This document shows, piece by piece, positions 1 to 7,138 of a stretch of DNA of 46,605 bases. Origin of the DNA: Gemmatimonadota bacterium (GTDB taxonomy: Bacteria; Gemmatimonadota; Gemmatimonadetes; Gemmatimonadales; GWC2-71-9); contig CP070716.1 in the NCBI GenBank assembly GCA_020350425.1, positions 2,030,768 to 2,077,372 of the forward strand. The letters are read 5' to 3'. The position numbers and the translations under genes are program-made. The notes beneath the pieces are model-generated. The model was not told the origin of the DNA. It did not search any database and saw nothing but the letters and a program-made list of their open reading frames with translations. Positions within the stretch are counted from its first letter, which is position 1. Every line of letters begins with the position of its first letter.

Positions 1-39
1 CAGAAATGCTGCGGATTCCGCGATGTTTTGGGGTCGCCC

Positions 40-342
40 CTAGCCCCCCTCCAGCGAGTTGAGCAGGTTCCAGAGCTCCTGCGCGGAGAACTCGCTGAAC
101 CGGACCTCGACCTCCCGCTCGTCCCACTCCAGGAAGATCCATCCGGAGAGGCGGTGCAGGTTGCCCGAGATGAAGTGGATGCGCCCGCGGAACGCGCCCA
201 CCTCGTGATCGGTCGAGGTTTCGAGCACCACATCCCACCGGCTGTCGCCCCGCTCGAGCTCGCCCATCGCGCGCTGCTTGATCTGGTTCAGGGGCGGGTC
301 GAACTGCGTGGATTTGGGCGGATTCTCCGCGTCAGGCGCCAT
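40..342 (-). CDS. hypothetical protein, 100 aa
   Basis: I do not recognise this protein. The ATG at 342 opens a frame with an acidic, Trp-rich C-terminal half (GWIFLEWDEREVEVRF) and no signal peptide, membrane segment or Cys motif, so it is probably cytoplasmic. A stretch reading WDVVLETSTDHEVGAFRGRIHF looks like alternating beta strands. It is divergent from the zinc-ribbon gene at 481, with 138 nt between them that must carry both promoters. The amino-acid mix looks protein-like and the opposite strand reads as Arg/Pro-rich shadow sequence. Confidence 0.7.
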   Translation of the reverse strand: MAPDAENPPKSTQFDPPLNQIKQRAMGELERGDSRWDVVLETSTDHEVGAFRGRIHFISGNLHRLSGWIFLEWDEREVEVRFSEFSAQELWNLLNSLEGG

Positions 343-480
343 GTGCGCTACAGTAATGCCCCCAGGGCGGAGACGCTAGCGCGCCGAGCGGGCATTCGCC
401 CCGGTGCACCACCGACGGTGGGGTCGGTATATTTCCCGCTCTCAGTACCACTCTGAATCAGTCACCGGACGACCACGAAT

Positions 481-1155
481 ATGAGCCAGACTTCCGGACA
501 CGCCTGTCCGAACTGCGGCGCCTCGCTTTCCTCGGGGGCGAAGTTCTGTCACGCCTGCGGCACGGCCATCACGCTGCAGAAGCCGGCCGTGCCGGGATTC
601 GTGTGGATCCTCGGGGCCGTCGCGGCGGTCGTGCTGGTCGGCGCGATCGCGTTCCAGGCGGGACGCACGTCGGGCACCCAAACCCAACCCCAGGCCACCG
701 CAGCACCCAGCGGGGCGATGCCCGATCTGGCAAGCATGAGCCCGCGGGAGCAGGCCGACCGCCTCTTCAACCGGGTCATGACTGCCCACGAGCAGGGCGA
801 CCAGGGGTCGGTCGACATGTTCATGCCGATGGCTCTCCAGGCCTACGCCCTACTCGGCACACTCGACCCCGACGCGCACTACCACGTGGGCGTGATGCAG
901 GTCGTCACCGATCAGGTGGCCGACGCCCGTGCGCGTGCCGATTCGATCGAGGCACAGGCCCCGGGCCACCTGTTCGCCTACATGCTGCGCCACTCGGCCG
1001 CCCGCATGCAGAGTGACGATGCAGCAGCTCTCGAGGCGTACCGGGGCTTTCTCGCCAACTACGAGCGCGAGATCGCGGCCGGACGGCAGGAGTACACGGA
1101 TCACCAGCGGGCGGTCGAGAGTTTCCACCAGCAGGCGCTCGCCGAGACGTCATGA
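481..1155 (+). CDS. zinc-ribbon, single-TM, TPR-like protein
   Basis: The N-terminus has a zinc ribbon of two CxxC knuckles (CPNCG at about residue 9 and CHACG at about 23). A hydrophobic segment follows at about residues 40-60 (VWILGAVAAVVLVGAIAF), then a Gln/Thr/Pro-rich linker and an alpha-helical C-terminal domain rich in Ala and His that looks TPR-like (about residues 85-220). The likely topology is a cytoplasmic ribbon, one membrane anchor and an external helical domain. It overlaps mqnD by four bases (ATGA), so the two are translationally coupled, but no shared function is evident. The exact role is unknown. Confidence 0.8.
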   Translation: MSQTSGHACPNCGASLSSGAKFCHACGTAITLQKPAVPGFVWILGAVAAVVLVGAIAFQAGRTSGTQTQPQATAAPSGAMPDLASMSPREQADRLFNRVMTAHEQGDQGSVDMFMPMALQAYALLGTLDPDAHYHVGVMQVVTDQVADARARADSIEAQAPGHLFAYMLRHSAARMQSDDAAALEAYRGFLANYEREIAAGRQEYTDHQRAVESFHQQALAETS

Positions 1156-1988
1156 CCATCCGCCTCGCCCACAGCCCCGACTCCGACGACGCGTTCATGT
1201 TCTACGCGCTGGCGGCGGGGAAGATCGAGACGGGCGAGCGGCGCTACGCGCACGAGCTGCAGGACATCGAGACCCTGAATCAGCGTGCCCTCAGGGGAGA
1301 GCTAGACGTGACAGCCGTCTCGATGCACGCCTACGCGTACCTGGCCGAACGGTACGCGCTCCTGCCGCACGGGGCCTCCATGGGAGACCGCTACGGCCCC
1401 CGACTGGTCGCGCGGGGCGCCGCGCCACGGGATCCCCGTAACGCGATCGAGGGGATGCGCATCGCCATCCCCGGACAGCTCACTACCGCCGCGTTGGCAT
1501 TGCGGCTGTACCAGCCCGGGTTCGAGGGGGTGGTGACCCCGTTCGACCAGATCGAGGAGGTCGTGGCTCGAGGCGAGGTGGACGCGGGCCTCCTGATCCA
1601 CGAGGGGCAGCTCACCTACTCGCAGGGGGGCCTCTGCCTCTGGGTCGACATGGGTGAGTGGTGGTTCGAGGAGACCGGCCTGCCGCTCCCTCTGGGGGGC
1701 AACGCCATACGACGCGACCTCGGCGAGGAGCTCATGCGGGCGATCTCCCGAGATCTCAGGGCGAGCATCGTCTACGGGCTGGAGCACCGCGAGGAGGCCC
1801 TCGACTACGCAATGCGGTACGCGCGAGGGCTGGACCGGGCACTCGCCGACGAGTTCGTCGGGATGTACGTGAACGACTACACGGTGGACTACGGGGAGAA
1901 GGGGCGGCGAGCCGTGCAGACGCTCCTCGCACGGGGAGCCGACGCAGGAATCATCCCCCATCAGGTACCTGTCACGTTCGCGGACTAG
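1152..1988 (+). CDS. mqnD: 1,4-dihydroxy-6-naphthoate synthase
   Basis: This 278-residue protein matches MqnD of the futalosine menaquinone pathway, which turns cyclic dehypoxanthinyl futalosine into 1,4-dihydroxy-6-naphthoate in the cytoplasm. Diagnostic stretches are the opening AHSPDSDDAFMFYAL, the ETLNQRAL segment, GLLIHEGQLTY in mid-protein and ETGLPLPLGGNAI. The internal Gly-Leu-Leu-Ile-His-Glu motif is the family hallmark and the length is normal. The paralogous MqnA is less likely because it usually lacks the SPDxDDAFMFY opening. No other mqn gene is in the window. The start overlaps the stop of the preceding gene. Confidence 0.93.
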   Translation: MTIRLAHSPDSDDAFMFYALAAGKIETGERRYAHELQDIETLNQRALRGELDVTAVSMHAYAYLAERYALLPHGASMGDRYGPRLVARGAAPRDPRNAIEGMRIAIPGQLTTAALALRLYQPGFEGVVTPFDQIEEVVARGEVDAGLLIHEGQLTYSQGGLCLWVDMGEWWFEETGLPLPLGGNAIRRDLGEELMRAISRDLRASIVYGLEHREEALDYAMRYARGLDRALADEFVGMYVNDYTVDYGEKGRRAVQTLLARGADAGIIPHQVPVTFAD

Positions 1989-1998
1989 CGGGGCCGCG

Positions 1999-2979
1999 GT
2001 GGCATGGACCGCCGCGCTCCTGCTGAGCTGCGCCCCGGGTCCCCTCTGGGTGGCGGTGGCCGGCGACGGCTCGCTGCGCCTCTACACCCCAGACCTCACG
2101 TCCGCGGTCGATGTCGACCTGGCGGGAGCCCTCCTCGACGGTGAGCAACTCGTCCAGGTGGTTGCCGGCTCGGACGGATCGAGCCTGCACCTGGTCGCGG
2201 CGAGCGACTCCGGCGGCGCGGTCATCACGCTCCGGCGCCGGGACGGACACGCACTCGCACGTACCCCCCTGGCCGGCACTCCCACGGTGGCCGCGATGCA
2301 CCCCGACGGCCACAGCCTCATCGTGGCCGTCACGTCGCGAACCGCGGAAACGCAGGAACGCAGCACCGTGCTTTTCCTCCCGCTCGATGGGGCTCGCTCA
2401 CCGGCCGCGGCCGAGCTGTGCGAGGGCCGTCCCCGAGCGATGGTTCCGTCTCGCGCGCTGGATCGCCTCTACGTGGCCTGTGAGGACGGGGAGATCGCGG
2501 AAATCGACCTGGTGTTGCGGGTGCGGATCCGCACCGCGCCCCTGGGCGAGCGATGCGGGCCGGTGGGAGCGGGGATATCGGCCAACGGCACCCTGGTCTA
2601 CGTGCTGTGCCGCGACACCGGCACCCTGCTCTATCTGGACCGGGCCCGGCTCACGCTGTTCGACTCGATGCCAATCGGACCCAGGCCTTCATCGCTCGCG
2701 CTGACGCCCGGACGTCGGCGCGCGGTCGTCACGCTAACGGGAGCAGACGAGATCGCCATCGTGAATCTGCGGGGTCGCGGCGTGACGGACCGGATTGCTT
2801 TCGGGGCGCCCACCGCCAGCGTGGTGAGCGGCGACGGCCGCTGGGCATACGTGCTGGGCGGCGAGGGGGTGCTCAGGATCGACCTATCGCGATCCCTGGT
2901 ACTGGCGCGACCCGGACCGCCCACAGCAGCGGGCCTGGCGGTCTGGCCCGGTCACTCCTCTCCCATCATGCGCTGGTAG
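1999..2979 (+). CDS. YVTN-like beta-propeller lipoprotein
   Basis: The chain shows repeated blade-like units such as VAVAGDGSLRLY, AAMHPDGHSLIVAV, GISANGTLVYVLC, LALTPGRRRAVVTL and VVSGDGRWAYVL, typical of YVTN/WD-like beta-propellers. The start used is GTG at 1999, giving a very short leader that ends in LLLSC, a plausible lipobox with Cys at residue 11. The frame stays open upstream into mqnD, and a CTG near 1969 would give a more normal leader with RSR, so the start is uncertain. It follows mqnD by 10 nt. Likely exported to the periplasm; ligand and role unknown. Confidence 0.75.
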   Translation: MAWTAALLLSCAPGPLWVAVAGDGSLRLYTPDLTSAVDVDLAGALLDGEQLVQVVAGSDGSSLHLVAASDSGGAVITLRRRDGHALARTPLAGTPTVAAMHPDGHSLIVAVTSRTAETQERSTVLFLPLDGARSPAAAELCEGRPRAMVPSRALDRLYVACEDGEIAEIDLVLRVRIRTAPLGERCGPVGAGISANGTLVYVLCRDTGTLLYLDRARLTLFDSMPIGPRPSSLALTPGRRRAVVTLTGADEIAIVNLRGRGVTDRIAFGAPTASVVSGDGRWAYVLGGEGVLRIDLSRSLVLARPGPPTAAGLAVWPGHSSPIMRW

Positions 2980-2986
2980 CTCGGCG

Positions 2987-3412
2987 TCACCGCCACCGTA
3001 GCCGCCCCAGCCGCGAGGTCGTGAGCGATTCCGCAGCGCTGCCGCGCCGCAGCACGAGCGTAGTGTTGGCTCCGCCGAACCCGAGCCCATTGGGGTGGAT
3101 ACGGATGATCGAGCGGCTGGCGGTGAGATCGACGCCGTGCCGTGAGGGTCCCGCACGCCCCAACAACACGGCCTCGCTGCCGTCCTCCAGCACCACCCAT
3201 AGGGAGTCCCCGCGAAACTCCACGCGCACGCGGGATGCACGGTAGATCGCCTCGAGCCGTGCCAGCTCGTAAAAGGCCGCCACTTCCGCGGCCGATCGGC
3301 GCACCGCCGCCCGGTCAGACCGAGCACCGATGCGCGGGGCTGCGACGGCCACCAGGATCCCGACGATGGCGAGAATCGCAGCAATTTCGGGCAGAGTTAC
3401 ACCTCGTCGCAC
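2987..3412 (-). CDS. type II/IV pseudopilin (GspH/FimT-like)
   Basis: The N-terminus is a class III prepilin leader: a short basic stretch RRG, the cleavage Gly, then VTLPE with Glu at +5, followed by the hydrophobic stalk helix IAAILAIVGILVAVAAP. The rest is a small beta-rich domain (VRVEFRGDSLWVVLEDGSEAVLL) as in GspH/FimT minor pseudopilins. I chose GTG at 3412 because it gives a normal short leader; a TTG at 3442 would add ten residues including Asp and His. Prepilin peptidase would cut after the Gly. No other pilus or secretion gene is nearby. It converges on the propeller gene, with 7 nt between. Confidence 0.82.
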   Translation of the reverse strand: MRRGVTLPEIAAILAIVGILVAVAAPRIGARSDRAAVRRSAAEVAAFYELARLEAIYRASRVRVEFRGDSLWVVLEDGSEAVLLGRAGPSRHGVDLTASRSIIRIHPNGLGFGGANTTLVLRRGSAAESLTTSRLGRLRWR

Positions 3413-3525
3413 ACCGTAATCGATGTCACAGTGCCGACCCAAACCACCGTCCCAATTTACGTTCGCCGGGACGTATAACCGCCGAGAGCACTGGGTGAGA
3501 GGCTGCCGCTGCGTCGCTGCCGTGG

Positions 3526-3544
3526 CCCCTTGCAGGGGTCTATG
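3526..3544. promoter_or_regulatory. possible operator upstream of the TPR gene
   Basis: The 19-nt sequence CCCCTTGCAGGGGTCTATG combines an inverted CCCCTT/GGGG element with a trailing TATG. It resembles the two copies at 5150-5190 in front of the AraC-type gene (CCCTT...GGG...TTTATG). It sits about 60 nt upstream of the TPR gene start. The similarity is short and could be chance; a role as a shared regulator site is inference. Confidence 0.25.
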
Positions 3545-3603
3545 CCAGTCGTCATGTTAGGCAGTCCCTGAACCGTTGAGCGCGATGGGAGGCAATCAGG
3601 CTC

Positions 3604-4878
3604 GTGATCCCCCACACCCTTCCCGATTCACAGACTCCGGCAAAGGGTCTGCACGAGCCTTTTCTCCAGCGCGCCGCCGACGCCGAAGCTGATCCGTCCA
3701 GCAGCCACGCTCTGGGCGGGTTTCTCACCATGCGGCTGGTCGACCAGTTCGCCCACGACCGCTTGCCACCGCAACTTGCCGCCGTGGCGTACCAGATTCG
3801 GGCCACCCGCGACTTCCTGCGCGGCCTGCATCCCCCGACCGTGGAGGGCAATCACCTGCTCGAGATCGTGCGGGTGGCCGAGGGCGTACGCGATGACCGC
3901 AAGGTCCGGCTGCTGTGGCCGCCGCTCCTGGCATTCGCCTTCTGGCTCGAGAATCAGCTACGCCTGGCGGAGGCGCTCGACGTGCTGGCGACGGGTCTCA
4001 GCCTCAGCCACGGGGAGGTCGGAGAGGAGGAGGTCGCGGCCCACCTCCAGCTCGGCCGTGTGCTGCGACTCTCGGGGCGATTCCCCGAAGCGGAGGAGTC
4101 CTACGCCGAGGCGGGGCGACTCGCTTCACGCATCGGTGACGCGCATTCGGCCCTGTTGAGCCGCATCGGTCATGCCAAGGTCGTCTACTATCGCGGAAAC
4201 CTCCCCGAGTCCGAGCGTCTGCTGCTGTGGGTCCTGAAGGATGCCCGCCGCGCCGCCGACGCCGACGCCGAAGCCCGCGCCTGTCACGACCTGGCGACGA
4301 CCCATCACCTGATGGGCCGTCTGGCGAGCGCGGTTCAACTCGCGTTCGAGGCGTTCCGCGCATACGAGGAGCAGCCCAGGCGTACGCGCGCACTTTCGGA
4401 CGTCGGCGTGTTCCTCAAGGAACTCGGCCACTACTCGGCGGCGAAGCAGGCCCTGCTGCTGGCGCTCCATCGAGACGCACCGCCCGAGTCGCAGGCGCGC
4501 ACGGTCGTCGAGCTGCTCGACCTGGCGGCGCTGATGCAGGACCGCATCTCCTTCGAGCGCTGGCGGCGGGAGATCACCGGAGTGTATGACCGACTGCCGC
4601 CCGACGAGCGGGCGGAGTTCGAGATCAAGCTGGGATACGGCTTGGCGTGCTTCGAGCGCCGCGCCGAGGGAGAGAAGCACTTGCGCCGGGCCATCGCGCT
4701 CGCCGAGGAGGGTGGGCTGGGAGAGCAGGCCTTCCGGGCAGAAGCGCTGCTGCGAGACGTGCAGGAGAACTGCGGTAAGCCGTGGCTTTCCGCAGTCCCC
4801 GCTGCAGAGGTCGAGCCCGCCCCCGAGCTGCGGACTACGATCGAGTCACTGGAGGTGCTAGCGAGCGAAGCCCGCTAG
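3604..4878 (+). CDS. TPR protein, Rap-like in size, no DNA-binding domain
   Basis: A 424-residue soluble alpha-helical protein. From about residue 130 to 390 it has successive TPR-like helix pairs, for example AHLQLGRVLRLSGRFPEAEESYAEAGRLA, SALLSRIGHAKVVYYRGNLPESERLL, ACHDLATTHHLMGRLASAVQLAFEAF and KLGYGLACFERRAEGEKHLRRAIALA. Residues 40-125 form a separate helical region. There is no signal peptide and no helix-turn-helix, so it would act through protein or peptide binding. The GTG at 3604 has GGGAGG 11 nt upstream; an internal ATG at 3730 is an alternative. The gene faces a small exported-peptide gene whose stop lies 26 nt downstream. Function not known. Confidence 0.85.
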   Translation: MIPHTLPDSQTPAKGLHEPFLQRAADAEADPSSSHALGGFLTMRLVDQFAHDRLPPQLAAVAYQIRATRDFLRGLHPPTVEGNHLLEIVRVAEGVRDDRKVRLLWPPLLAFAFWLENQLRLAEALDVLATGLSLSHGEVGEEEVAAHLQLGRVLRLSGRFPEAEESYAEAGRLASRIGDAHSALLSRIGHAKVVYYRGNLPESERLLLWVLKDARRAADADAEARACHDLATTHHLMGRLASAVQLAFEAFRAYEEQPRRTRALSDVGVFLKELGHYSAAKQALLLALHRDAPPESQARTVVELLDLAALMQDRISFERWRREITGVYDRLPPDERAEFEIKLGYGLACFERRAEGEKHLRRAIALAEEGGLGEQAFRAEALLRDVQENCGKPWLSAVPAAEVEPAPELRTTIESLEVLASEAR

Positions 4879-4903
4879 CCCCGGGGCGAGCCCGGACCGG
4901 CTA

Positions 4904-5068
4904 TCAGGTGCCGGAGCCCTGCGTGCCCGATGAGCCGTCGCAGGTGCCGGAGCCCTGTGTGCCGCTGTCGGTGCAGAGGTTCGGCGCCGTTGCGTCGGCG
5001 CAGGCCGATGCCCCTAGGGCAAGCGAGGCGAGAAGAGCCAAAGCGAAATACCGTACCCGACGGGACAT
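4904..5068 (-). CDS. small exported peptide with duplicated SGTQGSGT motif
   Basis: A 54-residue reading frame starting at ATG 5068 behind a strong GGAGGG ribosome site. The N-terminus is a clear export signal: RRVR, then a hydrophobic core (YFALALLASLALGA) and ASAC, either a relaxed lipobox (Cys23) or a signal peptidase I site. The mature part is about 32 residues with two further Cys (32 and 43), each opening a repeat: CTDSGTQGSGT (32-42) and CDGSSGTQGSGT (43-54), so the protein ends exactly at the end of the second repeat. The gene converges with the TPR gene and diverges from the AraC-type regulator. It could be a signalling pro-peptide or a small structural lipoprotein; I infer no activity beyond export. 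Confidence 0.72.
   Translation of the reverse strand: MSRRVRYFALALLASLALGASACADATAPNLCTDSGTQGSGTCDGSSGTQGSGT
4905..4963. repeat. 36-bp-period direct repeat inside the peptide gene
   Basis: Two 23-nt copies start at 4905 and 4941 (CAGGTGCCGGAGCCCTG followed by C or T, then GTGCC) and differ at one base. They encode the repeated GTQGSGT of the small peptide, read on the minus strand. The third-position difference is silent. Confidence 0.85.
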
Positions 5069-5149
5069 TGCACCCTCCTGTGGCTGTGAGATGGGGCGGC
5101 GGCACAGGCCGTCGCATCAAAATCAAGGTGGGTTGAGGGGCCGGATAGG

Positions 5150-5190
5150 CCCTTTTGGGGACTTTATGTGCCCTTATTGGGACATTTATG
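5150..5190. promoter_or_regulatory. tandem 21-bp-spaced operator-like repeats over a start codon
   Basis: Copy one, CCCTTTTGGGGACTTTATG (5150-5168), and copy two, CCCTTATTGGGACATTTATG (5171-5190), are imperfect direct repeats spaced 21 bp, two helical turns. Each contains a CCC/GGG inverted element. The second copy covers the ribosome-binding region and the ATG (5188) of the AraC-type regulator. The block lies in the 119-nt divergent region shared with the peptide gene. Autoregulation by the adjacent regulator is inference. Confidence 0.5.
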
Positions 5191-6009
5191 CTGGTTCTGG
5201 CGGCGGTTCCTAGGACGTTCTCGGCGCAACTTCTCCGGGCTGCCGGCCACCGGTTCCGCTTCGTGGCCGCGTCCTCCTGGAGCGAGGTGCTCGAGACAAT
5301 CCTGAGGGAGCCACTCGAGTTGGCCGTGCTGGACCCGGGGCTAGAGGGGATCCCGCGCACGCAGGAGATTGAGCGGATCCGGGTGCTGTTTCCCTCGCTG
5401 CCCCTGGTGCTGTACACGAAGCTGACGCCGGCGATGGTCCCCGTGCTGCTGCGCCTGGGGCGCGTAGGTGTGAGGGAGGTGGTGGTGTCGGGCCACGACG
5501 ACCACCCGGCCCGGCTCAGCGACATCCTGGTGCACGAGGCGGCGCGCTCGCTGTCGCGGCGTTTGGTGGAGGAGATCGAGGACCTGCTCGAGGGCTGCCC
5601 GGGGCAACTGCGCTGGGCGCTTGAGACGGTGGTGCGGGAGCCGGCATCGTTCCACACGGTGCGGGATCTGGCCGAGCGGGCCCGCATGGATCGGCGCACC
5701 TGTGCCCGGTGGTTCACAAAGGCGAATCTGCCGCCGCCCAGTGTCGTGCTCATGGTGTTCCGCGTCGTGTATGCCCATCGCTTGTTGCAGGATCCGGGCT
5801 ACACCGTCGAGGACGTGGCCGCAAAACTAGGATACTCAAAAGCCCGCTCATTTGGACAGAACGTGAAAGAGGTGTTCGGCATGACCCCGGGGGAGCTCCG
5901 GGTATCGCTGACTCCCGACGAGGCCATCCAGATCGTGCGAGAGAAGTTCTTCCGGAAACGGATCGAAAGCGAAGCCGAACCACTCAAGGCGTTGCAAAAC
6001 GTTTCATGA
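5188..6009 (+). CDS. AraC-type HTH regulator with receiver-like N-terminus
   Basis: The C-terminal third (about residues 165-250) is an AraC/XylS double helix-turn-helix: TVRDLAERARMDRRTCARWF, then the second HTH YTVEDVAAKLGYSKARSFGQNVKEVFGMTPGELR. The first 120 residues look like a degenerate receiver fold: strands FRFVAA and LELAVLDPG, the latter with an Asp at the position of the phospho-acceptor, then LPLVLYTKLT. The paired acidic residues of true receivers are not evident. I chose ATG 5188; the frame is open back to a TTG at 5155. It overlaps the next response regulator (ATGA) and heads a three-regulator operon. The divergent neighbour is the exported peptide gene. Confidence 0.85.
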   Translation: MLVLAAVPRTFSAQLLRAAGHRFRFVAASSWSEVLETILREPLELAVLDPGLEGIPRTQEIERIRVLFPSLPLVLYTKLTPAMVPVLLRLGRVGVREVVVSGHDDHPARLSDILVHEAARSLSRRLVEEIEDLLEGCPGQLRWALETVVREPASFHTVRDLAERARMDRRTCARWFTKANLPPPSVVLMVFRVVYAHRLLQDPGYTVEDVAAKLGYSKARSFGQNVKEVFGMTPGELRVSLTPDEAIQIVREKFFRKRIESEAEPLKALQNVS

Positions 6010-6407
6010 CAGCGTTCACCTTTCTCGTCGTCGATGACGAGCCCGGCATCAGACGGGTGCTCTCCCGGGCTCTTACCCGGATCGGCCACTCCGTGTTGCT
6101 GGCCACGACCGGCGAGGAGGCGTGCCAGGTGCTCGAGTCGAGCCGGGTCGACGTCGTGATGATGGACCTCCGCATGCCGAGTATGTCAGGACAGACGCTC
6201 TACCACGTCATCGCATCACGGTGGCCCGACCTGGTTGGGCGCGTGGTCGTCATGAGCGGTGATCCGGAGGCAACGGACCACGAGAGCTGGCTGGGCCTGC
6301 ACGATCTGCCGGTTTTGCCCAAGCCCTTCGATATCGCCCAACTGGTCGACCTCGTCACACGGTTCACCGAGAGCCCGCGACGCGAAGCGAACGGACCACA
6401 GCGATGA
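6006..6407 (+). CDS. single-domain response regulator
   Basis: A 133-residue CheY-like receiver with no output domain. The acid pair is at Asp10-Asp11 (FLVVDDEPG), the phospho-acceptor is Asp54 in VVMMDLRMP, a Ser follows in the VVVMSGD strand, and the conserved Lys is in LPVLPKPF. It is coupled to the AraC-type gene upstream and the MerR-type gene downstream by ATGA overlaps. It could receive phosphate from an unlinked histidine kinase or titrate phosphate. The output is unknown. Confidence 0.9.
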   Translation: MTAFTFLVVDDEPGIRRVLSRALTRIGHSVLLATTGEEACQVLESSRVDVVMMDLRMPSMSGQTLYHVIASRWPDLVGRVVVMSGDPEATDHESWLGLHDLPVLPKPFDIAQLVDLVTRFTESPRREANGPQR

Positions 6408-7087
6408 GCGTACCGGGGGGACACGCGGGGGATCCCTTGTTCAACCTGCGCGAGTACCGCCGGCTCGCACCGTGGAGCCTGCGTGACCTGGCCACACTCG
6501 CGGCGGCGATCCTCGACGCCTCGGCCGTACGTCCCATCAATGCTGCCGCCAGTGCGCACCCAAGCGAGCGAACCATCCGCTTCTACGTCACGCGCCACCT
6601 GGTGACGCCCCCAGAGGGGAGAGGCACGGCCGCCACCTATTCCTACCGCCACCTGTTACAGGTGCTGGCCATCAAGCAACGGCAGATGGAGGGCGCGACG
6701 CTGGCAGACATCTCGGCAGAGCTGGCCGAGACGGCGGGCGATGCGCTGGAGCGGCGCGTTGCGGCGGCCCTGGGGCCCAACCTGCCTGCCCCCGGCCAGC
6801 TTCCGCTCACCGCCCAGGACCCTCCGCCTCGCGGGCGGGCCGGACAGGCCCTGCGGCCAGTGGCGCCGCGAGGCGACGAGCCGGGCGACGCCCGAGGGGT
6901 GAGCGCGTGGCACCGGGTGCGTATCGGCGACGGTATCGAGCTGCACCTGCGGGAGGACCACCCGCTGATTCAGAGCCACCTGGAGGCCCAGGCCGCCGAC
7001 GCGGTGCGGCTGGCCATCGGACGGATCGCAGCACAGCTGCGGTCGCTGCCAGGAAGCCTGAAGCCGCGCGAAAGCCAACGAGCGTAG
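6404..7087 (+). CDS. MerR-type transcriptional regulator
   Basis: Residues about 50-115 form a MerR-type winged helix: SERTIRFYVTRHLVTPPEGRG, a wing with YSYRHLLQVLAIKQRQMEG, and ATLADISAEL. The start of this domain lies 50 residues in, after a helical extension. A Pro/Gly-rich linker leads to a C-terminal segment, AWHRVRIGDGIELHLREDHPL, then a helix. No metal-binding Cys are seen, so it is not a classical metal sensor. It overlaps the response regulator upstream, and the LemA gene follows after about 50 nt on the same strand, so it may control the LemA/M48 genes. Confidence 0.82.
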   Translation: MSVPGGHAGDPLFNLREYRRLAPWSLRDLATLAAAILDASAVRPINAAASAHPSERTIRFYVTRHLVTPPEGRGTAATYSYRHLLQVLAIKQRQMEGATLADISAELAETAGDALERRVAAALGPNLPAPGQLPLTAQDPPPRGRAGQALRPVAPRGDEPGDARGVSAWHRVRIGDGIELHLREDHPLIQSHLEAQAADAVRLAIGRIAAQLRSLPGSLKPRESQRA

Positions 7088-7138
7088 CGGTGCCGTCGTG
7101 ACGGGCGCGGCACCGCCTCCATACAGCGGAGGACCGTG

